In this document: one piece after another, positions 16,394-24,045 of the stretch
How positions within the stretch are numbered: position 1 is the stretch's first letter
Layout: each line of letters starts with the position of its first letter
NCBI RefSeq assembly: GCF_039729195.1
Contig: NZ_CP155796.1
Location: 2,418,001 to 2,482,000 of the forward strand
Source: Mycobacterium sp. DL
Lineage (GTDB): Bacteria > Actinomycetota > Actinomycetes > Mycobacteriales > Mycobacteriaceae
Reading direction: 5' to 3'
Length of the DNA stretch: 64,000 nucleotides
Program-made: the position numbers and the translations under genes
The notes under the pieces: model-generated
The model's database searches: none
Told to the model about the DNA's origin: nothing
Seen by the model: the letters and a program-made list of their open reading frames with translations, nothing else

Positions 16394-18193
16394 CTATTCC
16401 CCGGTGACCGACTGAGTGGGGGAGTGCAGCAGATCCAGGCTCTTGCCCTCGCCCAGATACATGTGCACCCCGCACGGCAGGCAGGGGTCGAAACTGCGGA
16501 CCGTCCGCATGATGTCGATGCCCTTGAAGTTCTCCCTGCTGTTCTCCTCGAAGATGGGCTGGCCCTGGACTGCGTCCTCGTAAGGGCCCGGCGTGCCGTA
16601 ACTGTCGCGTGGGTTCGCATTCCACGGCGTCGGTGGGTACGGGTGGTAGTTCGCGATCTTGCCGTCACGGATCACCATGTGGTGCGACAGGACTCCGCGC
16701 ACCGCCTCGGTGAACCCGCACCCGATGCCCTCGTCGGGCACCTCGAATTTCTCCCAGGTCTTCGTGCGGCCGGCCCGGATCTCCGCCAGCGCCTTCTCGG
16801 CGAAGTGCAGCGCGCAGGCCGCGGCGTAGGCCTGGAAATAGGTGCGGGCCCGGTTGCGCTCGATGGTGTTGCTCCCGTACTGGGGAATCTTCCACTCGAA
16901 TTCGACCGGTCCCTTCAGCGCGGTCTTCGGCAGGTTGATCTGCACGCTGTGACCGGTCGAGCGCACGTAGCCGATGTCGACGAGGCCGGCGAGCGCGGTG
17001 GACCACAGCCGCGCCAGCGGTCCGCCACCGGTGTCGAGCGCCAGATGGTCCGTACCGTCGAACCAGCGCGGCGACATCACCCAGCTGTAGTTGTCGTCGA
17101 AGTCGCGCTTCTGCGGCTTGGGGTTGGTGTGCTGGTTCCAGGGGTGCCGCCGATCCACCGGGTTCCCGAGTGGATCGGTCTTGACGAACATCTCCTGGTC
17201 TTTCCAGTCGTCGTAGTACGAACTGCCCAAAAGAATCCGGATACCGAGGTTGATGTCCACCAGCGACGTGGTGACGAGCTTGCCGTCGACCACCACGCCC
17301 GGGGTGACGAACATCTTGCGGCCCCAGTTCTCCATGTCCTTGTAGGCGAAGTTGCAGTGCTCGGGGTCCTGGAACGACCCCCAGCACCCCAGCAGCGTGC
17401 GTCGCAGACCCACCTGGTCATAACCGGGAAGCGCGTCGTAGAAGAAGTCGAAGAGGTCGTCGTGCATGGGCACGACCTTCTTCATGAACTCGACGTAGCG
17501 CATCAGCCGGGTCATGTAGTCGGTCATCAACTGGATCGTCGCCGTGGTGCCCACCCCGCCCGGGTAGAGAGTCGAGGGATGGACGTGCCTTCCTTCCATG
17601 AGGCAGAACATCTCTCGTGTCCACCGGCTGACCTGCAACGCCTCACGGTAGAAGTCGCCGGTGAACGGGTTGAGCGCGCGCATGATATCGGCGATGGTCC
17701 GGTACCCGTGCTCGCCGGCGTGCGCCGCCTGGGTGTTCTCCGCCTTGGCCAGCACACTCGGGTTCGTCTCGGAGACCATCTTCTCGCAGTAGTCGACCCC
17801 GACCAGGTTCTCCTGAAAGATGTTGTGGTCGAACATGTATTCTGCGGCTTCGCCGAGGTTGACGATCCACTCGGCGATGTGCGGCGGCTGCACGCCGTAT
17901 GCCATGTTCTGGGCGTAACACGAGCAGGTGGCGTGGTTGTCGCCGCAGATCCCGCAGATGCGGCTGGTGATGAAGTGGGCGTCGCGGGGATCCTTGCCCT
18001 TCATGAAGATGGAGTAGCCGCGGAAGATCGACGAGGTGCTGTGACACTCGACGACTTCGCGATTCTCGAAATCGATCTTGGTGTAGATGCCCAGGCTGCC
18101 CACGATCCGGGTGATGGGATCCCATGCCATCTCCACCAGTTGTCCGGGATCGCGCTTCACGTGGGACGGCTCGGGAATGATCGTTGTCGACAT
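16394..18193 (-). CDS. hhyL: [NiFe]-hydrogenase large subunit, group 1h (HhyL-type)
   Basis: A 599-aa large subunit. Nickel ligands lie in the N-terminal motif SRICGICGDNH (C80, C83) and the C-terminal motif SFDPCLPCGVH (C571, C574). A 22-residue tail after H577 is the expected peptide removed by the maturation endopeptidase. The sequence resembles the group 1h/5 actinobacterial-type large subunit rather than group 2a. The ATG at 18193 gives the usual length; the open frame above it lies inside hhyS. The enzyme oxidises H2 to protons and electrons, in this group at atmospheric concentrations. It is 88 bases after hhyS. Confidence 0.95.
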   Translation of the reverse strand: MSTTIIPEPSHVKRDPGQLVEMAWDPITRIVGSLGIYTKIDFENREVVECHSTSSIFRGYSIFMKGKDPRDAHFITSRICGICGDNHATCSCYAQNMAYGVQPPHIAEWIVNLGEAAEYMFDHNIFQENLVGVDYCEKMVSETNPSVLAKAENTQAAHAGEHGYRTIADIMRALNPFTGDFYREALQVSRWTREMFCLMEGRHVHPSTLYPGGVGTTATIQLMTDYMTRLMRYVEFMKKVVPMHDDLFDFFYDALPGYDQVGLRRTLLGCWGSFQDPEHCNFAYKDMENWGRKMFVTPGVVVDGKLVTTSLVDINLGIRILLGSSYYDDWKDQEMFVKTDPLGNPVDRRHPWNQHTNPKPQKRDFDDNYSWVMSPRWFDGTDHLALDTGGGPLARLWSTALAGLVDIGYVRSTGHSVQINLPKTALKGPVEFEWKIPQYGSNTIERNRARTYFQAYAAACALHFAEKALAEIRAGRTKTWEKFEVPDEGIGCGFTEAVRGVLSHHMVIRDGKIANYHPYPPTPWNANPRDSYGTPGPYEDAVQGQPIFEENSRENFKGIDIMRTVRSFDPCLPCGVHMYLGEGKSLDLLHSPTQSVTGE

Positions 18194-18281
18194 CGAATTC
18201 AACTTCTTTCGTCTAGAGGCGCTGCACCGGAGAATCTTTCGACACCCGGAGGAGTCGCGGAGCGCACGGAGTAGCCGGCAC

Positions 18282-19343
18282 CTACCAGGTACGGGTCGCT
18301 CCGGTTTCGAGTGTGCGCCCGGGATGCCGCCACCTGGGCTCCTTGTCAACGGTCTTTCCGGTGACGTGGCGCAGGCTGCGGATGACGGAGCCGTACAGGC
18401 CGGAGGCGGCGGTGGAGACCTTGCCGCCCGGCGGTTCGTCCATGAACGGCATGAACTTGTCCGGGAACCCGGGCATGGTGCAGCCGATGCAGATGCCGCC
18501 CACGTTCGGGCAACCGCCGATGCCGTTGATCCAGCCGCGTTTGGGCACATTGCACTTGACGACCGGACCCCAGCAACCAAGCTTCACAATGCATTTCGGT
18601 GAGCCGTACTCGGTGGCGAAGTCACCCTGCTCGTAGTAACCGGCCCGGTCGCACCCCTCGTGAACGGTCTGGCCGAACAACCACTGTGGCCGTAGTGCGT
18701 CGTCCAGCGGAATCATCGGTGCCTGGTCGGTCGCCATGTAGAGCAGGTAGGTCAGGGTCTCGGCCATGTTGTCCGGATGCGCCGGGCATCCCGGTACGCA
18801 GACGATCGGGATGCCGGCCTTGCTCTTCCACTCCCATCCGAGGTAGTCCGGAACGCCCATGGCGCCGGTTGGATTACCCGCCATCGCATGGATTCCGCCA
18901 TACGTGGCGCAGGTACCGACCGCCACGATCGCAGTCGCCTTGGGTGCGAGCCGGTCGAGCCACTCGCTGGTGGTCATCGGCTGCCCGGTTGCGGGGTCGT
19001 TTCCGAAACCGCACCAGTACCCATCGTCGTGGAGTTGTTCGTTGGGGATGGACCCCTCGACGACCAACACGAACGGTTCCAGTTCGCCTCTGTCTGCTTT
19101 GAAGAACCATTCGAGGAAGTCGTCGGCACCTCCATTGGGCCCGCACTCGAAATCGATGAGTGGCCAATGCACGGCGATCTTGGGAAGACCGGGAAGAGCG
19201 CCCAGGGCGATCTCCTCGATGCTCGGTTGTGTGGCGGCAGTCAACGCCACGGAGTCGCCGTCACAACTCAATCCGGCATTGATCCACAGCACGTGGATCA
19301 AGGCCTCTTCTGCTTTGACTGCCGCCTCTGTCGGCATGGTCAC
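18282..19343 (-). CDS. hhyS: [NiFe]-hydrogenase small subunit, group 1h (HhyS-type)
   Basis: A 353-aa iron-sulfur subunit. Where most hydrogenases have CxxC for the proximal cluster, this one has C27-x2-D30 (GLSCDGDS). The remaining proximal ligands are probably C145 (VGTCATYGG) and C186 (VPGCPAHP). A Cys-to-Asp substitution at this place is characteristic of the oxygen-insensitive group 1h enzymes. Medial and distal clusters are supplied by the Cys/His set around residues 230-300 (CDRAGYYEQG, CIVKLGCWGPVVKCNVP, GGCPNVGGICIGCTMPGFPD). There is no Tat signal peptide and no C-terminal anchor helix, so the enzyme should face the cytoplasm. Confidence 0.95.
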   Translation of the reverse strand: MTMPTEAAVKAEEALIHVLWINAGLSCDGDSVALTAATQPSIEEIALGALPGLPKIAVHWPLIDFECGPNGGADDFLEWFFKADRGELEPFVLVVEGSIPNEQLHDDGYWCGFGNDPATGQPMTTSEWLDRLAPKATAIVAVGTCATYGGIHAMAGNPTGAMGVPDYLGWEWKSKAGIPIVCVPGCPAHPDNMAETLTYLLYMATDQAPMIPLDDALRPQWLFGQTVHEGCDRAGYYEQGDFATEYGSPKCIVKLGCWGPVVKCNVPKRGWINGIGGCPNVGGICIGCTMPGFPDKFMPFMDEPPGGKVSTAASGLYGSVIRSLRHVTGKTVDKEPRWRHPGRTLETGATRTW

Positions 19344-19421
19344 AGCTTTCCGGGCTCTGGGCTGGAGAGCCCTGCGCCAATGGAGTCGACCGTCGGCCCA
19401 CTTGCGCGGCGCTAACTTTGA

Positions 19422-19450
19422 GGTCTACTCCGGCAACCTTGACTTGTCAA
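19422..19450 (-). promoter_or_regulatory. Candidate promoter of hhySL with overlapping palindrome
   Basis: On the minus strand a perfect TTGACA (19445-19450), a 17-base spacer and TAGACC (19422-19427) lie 79 bases upstream of hhyS, in the only sizeable gap inside the cluster. The -35 hexamer is part of the inverted repeat TTGACAAGTCAA (19439-19450), a possible operator. The -10 matches TATAAT at 3 of 6 positions only. Promoter use is inferred. Confidence 0.45.
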
Positions 19451-19465
19451 CGGATTTCGCGACAT

Positions 19466-20287
19466 CTAGCAACTCCTCGGCTGTCCTGCCAGACATCCGA
19501 ACCAGTCGTACCAATCGGAGACGCCATCACCCGTGGACGCCGACAGCGGCAGGATGGTGACGTCAGCGTTGATCGACCGTGCCCAAGCGGTGCACGCGCC
19601 GAGGTCGAAGTCCACGTAGGGCAACAGGTCGGTCTTGTTGACGACGACCAGTCCCGCCGCGGCAAACATGTGGGGGTACTTCAGTGGCTTGTCGGCGCCC
19701 TCGGTCACCGAGATCACCACGACTTTGCTGTGCTCCCCGAGGTCGAACATGGCCGGACAGACCAGATTGCCGACGTTCTCGATGAACAGCAGCGATCCCG
19801 GTTCGGGATCGAGCGTCTCGAGGGCACGGCGCACCATCTCGGCGTCGAGATGGCAGCCCGCGCCGGTGTTGATCTGTACGGCACGGGCGCCGGCGTCCCG
19901 GATGCGATTCGCGTCGAGCAGGGTCTCTTGATCTCCTTCGATGACCACGATCGGCCGTTGTCCCGCCAGGTCGCGAATGGTGCGTTCGAGGAGCGTGGTC
20001 TTCCCGGCGCCCGGCGAACTCGTCATGTTCAGCGCCAGGATGTCGCGCTCGGCCAGCCACCTGCGGTTCTCGTCGGCGATCAGGTCGTTCTTCGCGAGGA
20101 CCTTCTGCTCCAGGGTGACCGTCGTGGTGTGAGTGTGCTCGTGCGGGTGCTCGTGCTCGTGCTCGTGTGGGTGGTCGGCATGGCGGTGACCGTCGTGATC
20201 GTGACCGTGGTCGTCGTGTTCGTCGTGGTGAAGGCCGGCCAGCGTGATGACCGCACCGTCTTCGCCGCAGCCACAGGTTGCGCACAT
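19466..20287 (-). CDS. hypB: Hydrogenase nickel-incorporation GTPase HypB
   Basis: A 273-aa protein. The N-terminal MCATCGCG motif is the high-affinity metal site. A histidine/aspartate-rich stretch at about residues 20-55 (repeats of HEHEHEH type) is a probable nickel store. The SIMIBI GTPase domain follows with the P-loop SSPGAGKTTLLE, the EGDQET and NKTDLLPYVDFD motifs, and the Ni-binding GAGCHLD. The ATG at 20287 is chosen because the family begins MCxxCGC. It is 2 bases after hypA. A 122-base gap to hhyS follows, so the structural genes may also have their own promoter. Confidence 0.96.
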   Translation of the reverse strand: MCATCGCGEDGAVITLAGLHHDEHDDHGHDHDGHRHADHPHEHEHEHPHEHTHTTTVTLEQKVLAKNDLIADENRRWLAERDILALNMTSSPGAGKTTLLERTIRDLAGQRPIVVIEGDQETLLDANRIRDAGARAVQINTGAGCHLDAEMVRRALETLDPEPGSLLFIENVGNLVCPAMFDLGEHSKVVVISVTEGADKPLKYPHMFAAAGLVVVNKTDLLPYVDFDLGACTAWARSINADVTILPLSASTGDGVSDWYDWFGCLAGQPRSC

Positions 20288-20289
20288 GC

Positions 20290-20619
20290 TCAACTCACTT
20301 CCATCGAGAGTATCTTCATGTCCCGGCCTTCGAGCACCTCGACATCGGCACTGCCACACGGGCACAACAGGATCGGGTCGCTCAGCTCAAAACGCGCAGC
20401 GCACGTGCGGCACTGCGCGGCGCCCGGTCGGACGTCGACGTCGAGCTTTGCTCCCGCGGCAACGGTCCCTTCGGTCACCAGGTCGAAACAGAACTCCATC
20501 GCCGCGGGCACAATCGCGCAGAGCGCGCCGACTTGCAGTTGGACACTGTGCACGCGCCGGCCTGCGGCGTGCTCGCACACCGTGTCGACAAGACTCTGGG
20601 TGATCGCCATTTCGTGCAT
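20290..20619 (-). CDS. hypA: Hydrogenase nickel metallochaperone HypA
   Basis: A 109-aa HypA. The Ni-binding N-terminus is MHEMAITQS (His2). The zinc site has C-x2-C pairs at AAQCRTCAARF and LLCPCGSAD. The ending KILSMEVS is typical. HypA hands nickel, with HypB, to the large-subunit precursor. It is the first hydrogenase gene in the direction of transcription. Only 79 bases separate it from the upstream alpha/beta hydrolase stop codon, so read-through from that gene cannot be excluded. Confidence 0.95.
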   Translation of the reverse strand: MHEMAITQSLVDTVCEHAAGRRVHSVQLQVGALCAIVPAAMEFCFDLVTEGTVAAGAKLDVDVRPGAAQCRTCAARFELSDPILLCPCGSADVEVLEGRDMKILSMEVS

Positions 20620-20698
20620 CGTCGAACCGTTCTTGCAGGGTCAGCCCACGATAGGCCGGTGTCCTGTCGACGTCCACGAATCGGTGCGGCGAGCGGTG

Positions 20699-21598
20699 TC
20701 AGGCGTGGTCCGACAGGACGGCCGGCACCGCGCGTCGCAGGAAGTCGATCTGGTCGGCCTTGACCCGTGGGTCGTGGTAGATGTCGAAGTGGTCGTACGG
20801 ATAGCGGCGAAGTTCGCCACGCGGTGCCCGGTGCGCCGCCTTGATCGTCGAACCCGGCGGTGTGGTGGTATCGGTCTCACACACGCAGACCAGCAGCGGC
20901 ATGCGGATCTCCGATGTCTTCCGCCCGGGGCGGTAGAACGGGAACCGCAGCATCAGGCGAGCCGCAAAAGTATTGTGCCACAGAGAATCCGGGCCGACGA
21001 TCGCCTTGAAGCCGGCGTCGGCGCCGGGTGATGTCATCGCAGCAACGGTGCCCGGGGTGCCGACGACGGGAACCAGCCGGGGTGGACGTCCGCGCCACGC
21101 GTCCAGTTGATCGCGGAGTCCGGCCAGGGTGAGCGCCGCTGCGGTCCTGAGCGGGACCTCGCGCAGTGCGGGCACGGAGTCGGTGAACGGCGCCTGGGAG
21201 ATCACCGCCGCGAATCTCGGATCCTGCGCAGCCACGGCGAGGACGTGACCGCCGCTGAAGGAGGACCCCCACAGCACGATCCGATCCGGATCGATGCCGT
21301 CGAGTCGGCGCGCCCAGGCGATGACCGTGCGGTAGTCCTCGTGTTGGCGGCCGATGTCGAGCAGCTGCCGTGGCTCGCCCGTCGAGGCGCCGAAGTGCCG
21401 GTAGTCGAACAGGACGACGACGTAGCCGGCGTCACGGAAGGCCTCGGCGTAGGCGGGCAGGCCGTCGTCGCGGGTGGCGCTGAAGCCGTGGGCCATGACG
21501 ATGCAGGGCAGGTCGAGGTCGGTGGACTGCGGCCGGTAGACGTAGGCGGCGAGCTGTTCACCGTGCGACGGAATCCGGACATCCTGTGGCGTCGTCAT
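20699..21598 (-). CDS. Alpha/beta hydrolase
   Basis: A 299-aa alpha/beta hydrolase of the dienelactone-hydrolase/peptidase S15-like type. The oxyanion region PCIVMAHGFSATRDDGL and the nucleophile elbow LWGSSFSGGH (Ser in GSSFSGG) are clear. The late strand MPLLVCVCETDTTTPP supplies the acid, and YDHFDIYHD holds the likely catalytic His. The ATG at 21598 is preferred because the upstream in-frame codons run through the recA promoter region. It is divergent from recA and lies upstream of hypA on the same strand. The substrate is unknown and a link with hydrogenase is not shown. Confidence 0.85.
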   Translation of the reverse strand: MTTPQDVRIPSHGEQLAAYVYRPQSTDLDLPCIVMAHGFSATRDDGLPAYAEAFRDAGYVVVLFDYRHFGASTGEPRQLLDIGRQHEDYRTVIAWARRLDGIDPDRIVLWGSSFSGGHVLAVAAQDPRFAAVISQAPFTDSVPALREVPLRTAAALTLAGLRDQLDAWRGRPPRLVPVVGTPGTVAAMTSPGADAGFKAIVGPDSLWHNTFAARLMLRFPFYRPGRKTSEIRMPLLVCVCETDTTTPPGSTIKAAHRAPRGELRRYPYDHFDIYHDPRVKADQIDFLRRAVPAVLSDHA

Positions 21599-21634
21599 GG
21601 TCGACAACCTAGCCCGACGGCGTGTCTCCTTGTA

Positions 21635-21650
21635 TCGAACACCTGTTCGT
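21635..21650 (+). promoter_or_regulatory. LexA (SOS) box upstream of recA
   Basis: TCGAACACCTGTTCGT matches the mycobacterial SOS palindrome TCGAAC-N4-GTTCGA with one mismatch. It lies 107 bases before the recA start. M. tuberculosis recA has one LexA-controlled and one LexA-independent promoter, and this is the counterpart of the first. Confidence 0.85.
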
Positions 21651-21679
21651 CTACTGTGGGGGACGTTCGACGCAGTGAC

Positions 21680-21702
21680 TTGTCGGAGCCCTGATCTAAC
21701 GT
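21680..21702 (+). promoter_or_regulatory. RecA-NDp/PafBC-type promoter of recA
   Basis: TTGTCGGAG, an 8-base spacer and TAACGT fit the LexA-independent DNA-damage promoter motif TTGTCRGTG-N8-TAnnnT with one change in the upstream part. It is 54 bases upstream of the recA start and downstream of the SOS box. In mycobacteria this motif is bound with PafBC. PafBC control here is inferred from the motif. Confidence 0.75.
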
Positions 21703-21756
21703 CACGGCCAACCGACCGAGAACCGGTCAACAACGACTACCGGAAGAGGTACCACC

Positions 21757-22806
21757 ATGGCGCAAGCGCCCGACCGCGAGAAGGCTCTGGAGCTGGCTCT
21801 CGCTCAGATCGAGAAGAGTCACGGCAAGGGCTCGGTGATGCGACTCGGGGACGAGGTGCGCACGCCGATCTCGGTCATCCCCACCGGATCGATCGCCCTC
21901 GACGTCGCCCTGGGCATCGGTGGGCTGCCCCGCGGCCGTGTCGTCGAGATCTACGGCCCGGAGTCCTCGGGCAAGACCACCGTCGCGCTCCACGCCGTCG
22001 CCAACGCGCAGGCCGCCGGCGGCATCGCCGCGTTCATCGACGCCGAGCACGCACTCGATCCGGACTACGCCCAGAAGTTGGGTGTCGACACCGATGCCCT
22101 TCTGGTGTCCCAGCCGGACACCGGTGAGCAGGCGCTGGAGATCGCCGACATGTTGATCCGGTCCGGCGCGCTGGACATCCTGGTCATCGACTCGGTCGCC
22201 GCACTGGTCCCGCGGGCGGAGATCGAAGGCGAGATGGGTGACAGCCACGTCGGTCTGCAGGCCCGGCTGATGAGCCAGGCGCTACGCAAGCTCACCGGTG
22301 CGCTGAGCAACTCGGGTACCACGGCGATCTTCATCAACCAGCTCCGCGAGAAGATCGGGGTGATGTTCGGTTCTCCAGAAACCACCACGGGCGGAAAGGC
22401 CTTGAAGTTCTACGCCTCGGTGCGGATCGACGTGCGTCGGATCGAGACCCTCAAGGACGGTACCGACGCGGTGGGCAACCGTACCCGCGCCAAAATCGTC
22501 AAGAACAAGGTGGCGCCGCCGTTCAAGCAGGCCGAGTTCGACATTCTCTACGGCAAGGGCATCTCCAAGGAGGGCTCGCTCATCGACATGGGTGTCGAGC
22601 ATGGCTTCATCCGCAAGTCCGGCTCCTGGTTCACCTACGAGGGTGAGCAACTGGGTCAGGGCAAGGAGAATGCCCGCAACTTCATGATCGAGAACCCCGA
22701 GATCGCCGCCGAGGTCGAGAAGAAGATCAAGGAGAAGCTCGGCATCGGCGCCGTGTTGACCGACGATGTGATCGATGACGCACTTCCCGCCCCCGTCGAC
22801 TTCTAG
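21757..22806 (+). CDS. recA: Recombinase RecA
   Basis: A 349-aa RecA. Walker A GPESSGKT is at residues 67-74, the DNA-binding loop region around [20 protein letters not shown] is intact, and [14 protein letters not shown] contains the ATP-sensing Gln. The start ATG has a GAAGAGG ribosome site at about 7 bases. The coding region is continuous: no intein interrupts it, unlike M. tuberculosis RecA. It performs strand exchange and stimulates LexA self-cleavage; lexA is also in this window. recX overlaps its 3' end by 32 bases. Confidence 0.98.
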   Translation: MAQAPDREKALELALAQIEKSHGKGSVMRLGDEVRTPISVIPTGSIALDVALGIGGLPRGRVVEIYGPESSGKTTVALHAVANAQAAGGIAAFIDAEHALDPDYAQKLGVDTDALLVSQPDTGEQALEIADMLIRSGALDILVIDSVAALVPRAEIEGEMGDSHVGLQARLMSQALRKLTGALSNSGTTAIFINQLREKIGVMFGSPETTTGGKALKFYASVRIDVRRIETLKDGTDAVGNRTRAKIVKNKVAPPFKQAEFDILYGKGISKEGSLIDMGVEHGFIRKSGSWFTYEGEQLGQGKENARNFMIENPEIAAEVEKKIKEKLGIGAVLTDDVIDDALPAPVDF

Positions 22807-23332
22807 CCGCTCGGATTCGACCGGCGAGCCGGCCACACGTGCGGAGCAGGCGCGGGCGTTGTGCCTGCGTCTGCTCACCGCGCGGGCGCGGACCCGCGCA
22901 GAGCTGGAGGGCCAGCTCGCCAAACGCGGCTACGCCGACGACGTGAGCGCAGCCGTGCTGGATCGTCTGGTCGACGTGGGGCTGATCGATGACCGTGACT
23001 TCGCCGAGCAGTGGGTGCGTTCCAGGCACGCCAACGCCGGAAAGAGCAAGCGGGCCTTGCTCTCCGAGCTTCGCACCAAGGGTGTCGACAACGAGGTGAT
23101 CACCACCGCGCTGGCCGGCATCGATGCGGGAGCCGAACGGGCACGGGCCGAGCAACTGGTCCGAGACAAGCTGCGCCGCGAAAAGCTCGGCGATGCGTCC
23201 GACAGGGACGCGCAGAACAAGGTGGCCCGTCGGCTCGTCGGAATGCTGGCTCGTCGCGGCTACGGCCAGAGCATGGCTCTCGACGTCGTGACCGCGGAGA
23301 TGGCCAACGAGAGGGAGCGCCGAAAGGTGTAG
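22775..23332 (+). CDS. recX: RecA regulator RecX
   Basis: A 185-aa RecX protein of three-helix repeats: [40 protein letters not shown] and [17 protein letters not shown], then [16 protein letters not shown]. RecX binds the RecA filament and limits its activity. It starts inside the last codons of recA (32-base overlap), as in M. tuberculosis, which keeps its level tied to RecA. The end is convergent with a small membrane gene 3 bases away. Confidence 0.95.
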   Translation: MTHFPPPSTSSRSDSTGEPATRAEQARALCLRLLTARARTRAELEGQLAKRGYADDVSAAVLDRLVDVGLIDDRDFAEQWVRSRHANAGKSKRALLSELRTKGVDNEVITTALAGIDAGAERARAEQLVRDKLRREKLGDASDRDAQNKVARRLVGMLARRGYGQSMALDVVTAEMANERERRKV

Positions 23333-23335
23333 GGC

Positions 23336-23605
23336 CTAGCCGGCGTCTGCTCGGCGTCGGCGTGCCCCGATCAGGTCTGAGGTCAGGCTGTGGGTGAGTA
23401 GAAGTCGCACTGCGATCACGGTCACGGTGCCGGCGATGGTCGCCCACGAGAGATCGACGCTCAACCGCAGCAGTCCCGCCGCGACGAACAGGTCCACCAT
23501 CACCCGCAGCGCGAGTAGTGGTTGGCGGAACGTGGCCAGCGCGGTGACACCGAGCAGGATTGCGGCAAGAGCGATACACCACGCCGCACCGACCGCGATG
23601 TTCAT
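23336..23605 (-). CDS. Small membrane protein (partner of DUF1622 gene)
   Basis: An 89-aa protein with three hydrophobic segments (about residues 1-22, 27-47 and 52-70) and a short basic C-terminal tail (GARRRRADAG). I recognise no named family. It overlaps the upstream DUF1622 gene by 4 bases (ATGA), so the two are probably made together and may form one membrane complex. Function unknown. Confidence 0.75.
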   Translation of the reverse strand: MNIAVGAAWCIALAAILLGVTALATFRQPLLALRVMVDLFVAAGLLRLSVDLSWATIAGTVTVIAVRLLLTHSLTSDLIGARRRRADAG

Positions 23606-24015
23606 GGCGTCTGCGGCGGCCCGGAGGGCTGGCGCGGCGATTTTGCCATCTCGATCTCGTGCTGCTCTTGAGCGATCTCGCGGTTGAGGAAGTAGTTCAG
23701 GATGGTGCGGATGGCGGCGATCGCCGCCAGCTTGCCGATCTCCTCGAACGACGGTGAGATTGCCGTCCGCAGGACGTCAGCGGCAAGCTGAAACTCCAGC
23801 CCCAGCACGAGAAACCGGGCCAGCGACAAGCGAACCGCGGAGAACTGATTGATGTCGCGCTGCACCAGCGCGACGGCGAACTTCACCATCGCGACGATCG
23901 CCCCGATCATGATCACGATGGCGCCGCAGCCCTCGATGAGCCGCACCATGAGGTCGACCATGTCGCGCAACGCCCACTCGGGCAGGATCTCGAGAGCGTG
24001 CAACGTCTGCGTCAT
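23602..24015 (-). CDS. DUF1622 family membrane protein
   Basis: A 137-aa protein. Two transmembrane segments are visible at about residues 30-52 and 66-88 (AIVIMIGAIVAMVKFAVALV; LARFLVLGLEFQLAADVL). These are followed by the DUF1622 signature LAAIAAIRTILNYFLNREIAQEQHE. The family has no proven function. It sits with the 89-aa membrane gene between recX and the glu transporter genes. Confidence 0.85.
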   Translation of the reverse strand: MTQTLHALEILPEWALRDMVDLMVRLIEGCGAIVIMIGAIVAMVKFAVALVQRDINQFSAVRLSLARFLVLGLEFQLAADVLRTAISPSFEEIGKLAAIAAIRTILNYFLNREIAQEQHEIEMAKSPRQPSGPPQTP

Positions 24016-24045
24016 CGTCAGGTTCCGGGCATCCCACCGCGAAGG

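Noticed and set aside
16424..18274. A 616-codon plus-strand frame opposite hhyL, and similar long frames at 6642-8366, 9483-11075 and 58555-60870.
   Set aside because: They are antisense mirrors of well-conserved genes, caused by high third-position GC, and show no recognisable domain.
20100..20235. Tandem CACGAG-type repeats as a CRISPR or minisatellite.
   Set aside because: They encode the His/Glu-rich region of HypB; no spacers are present.
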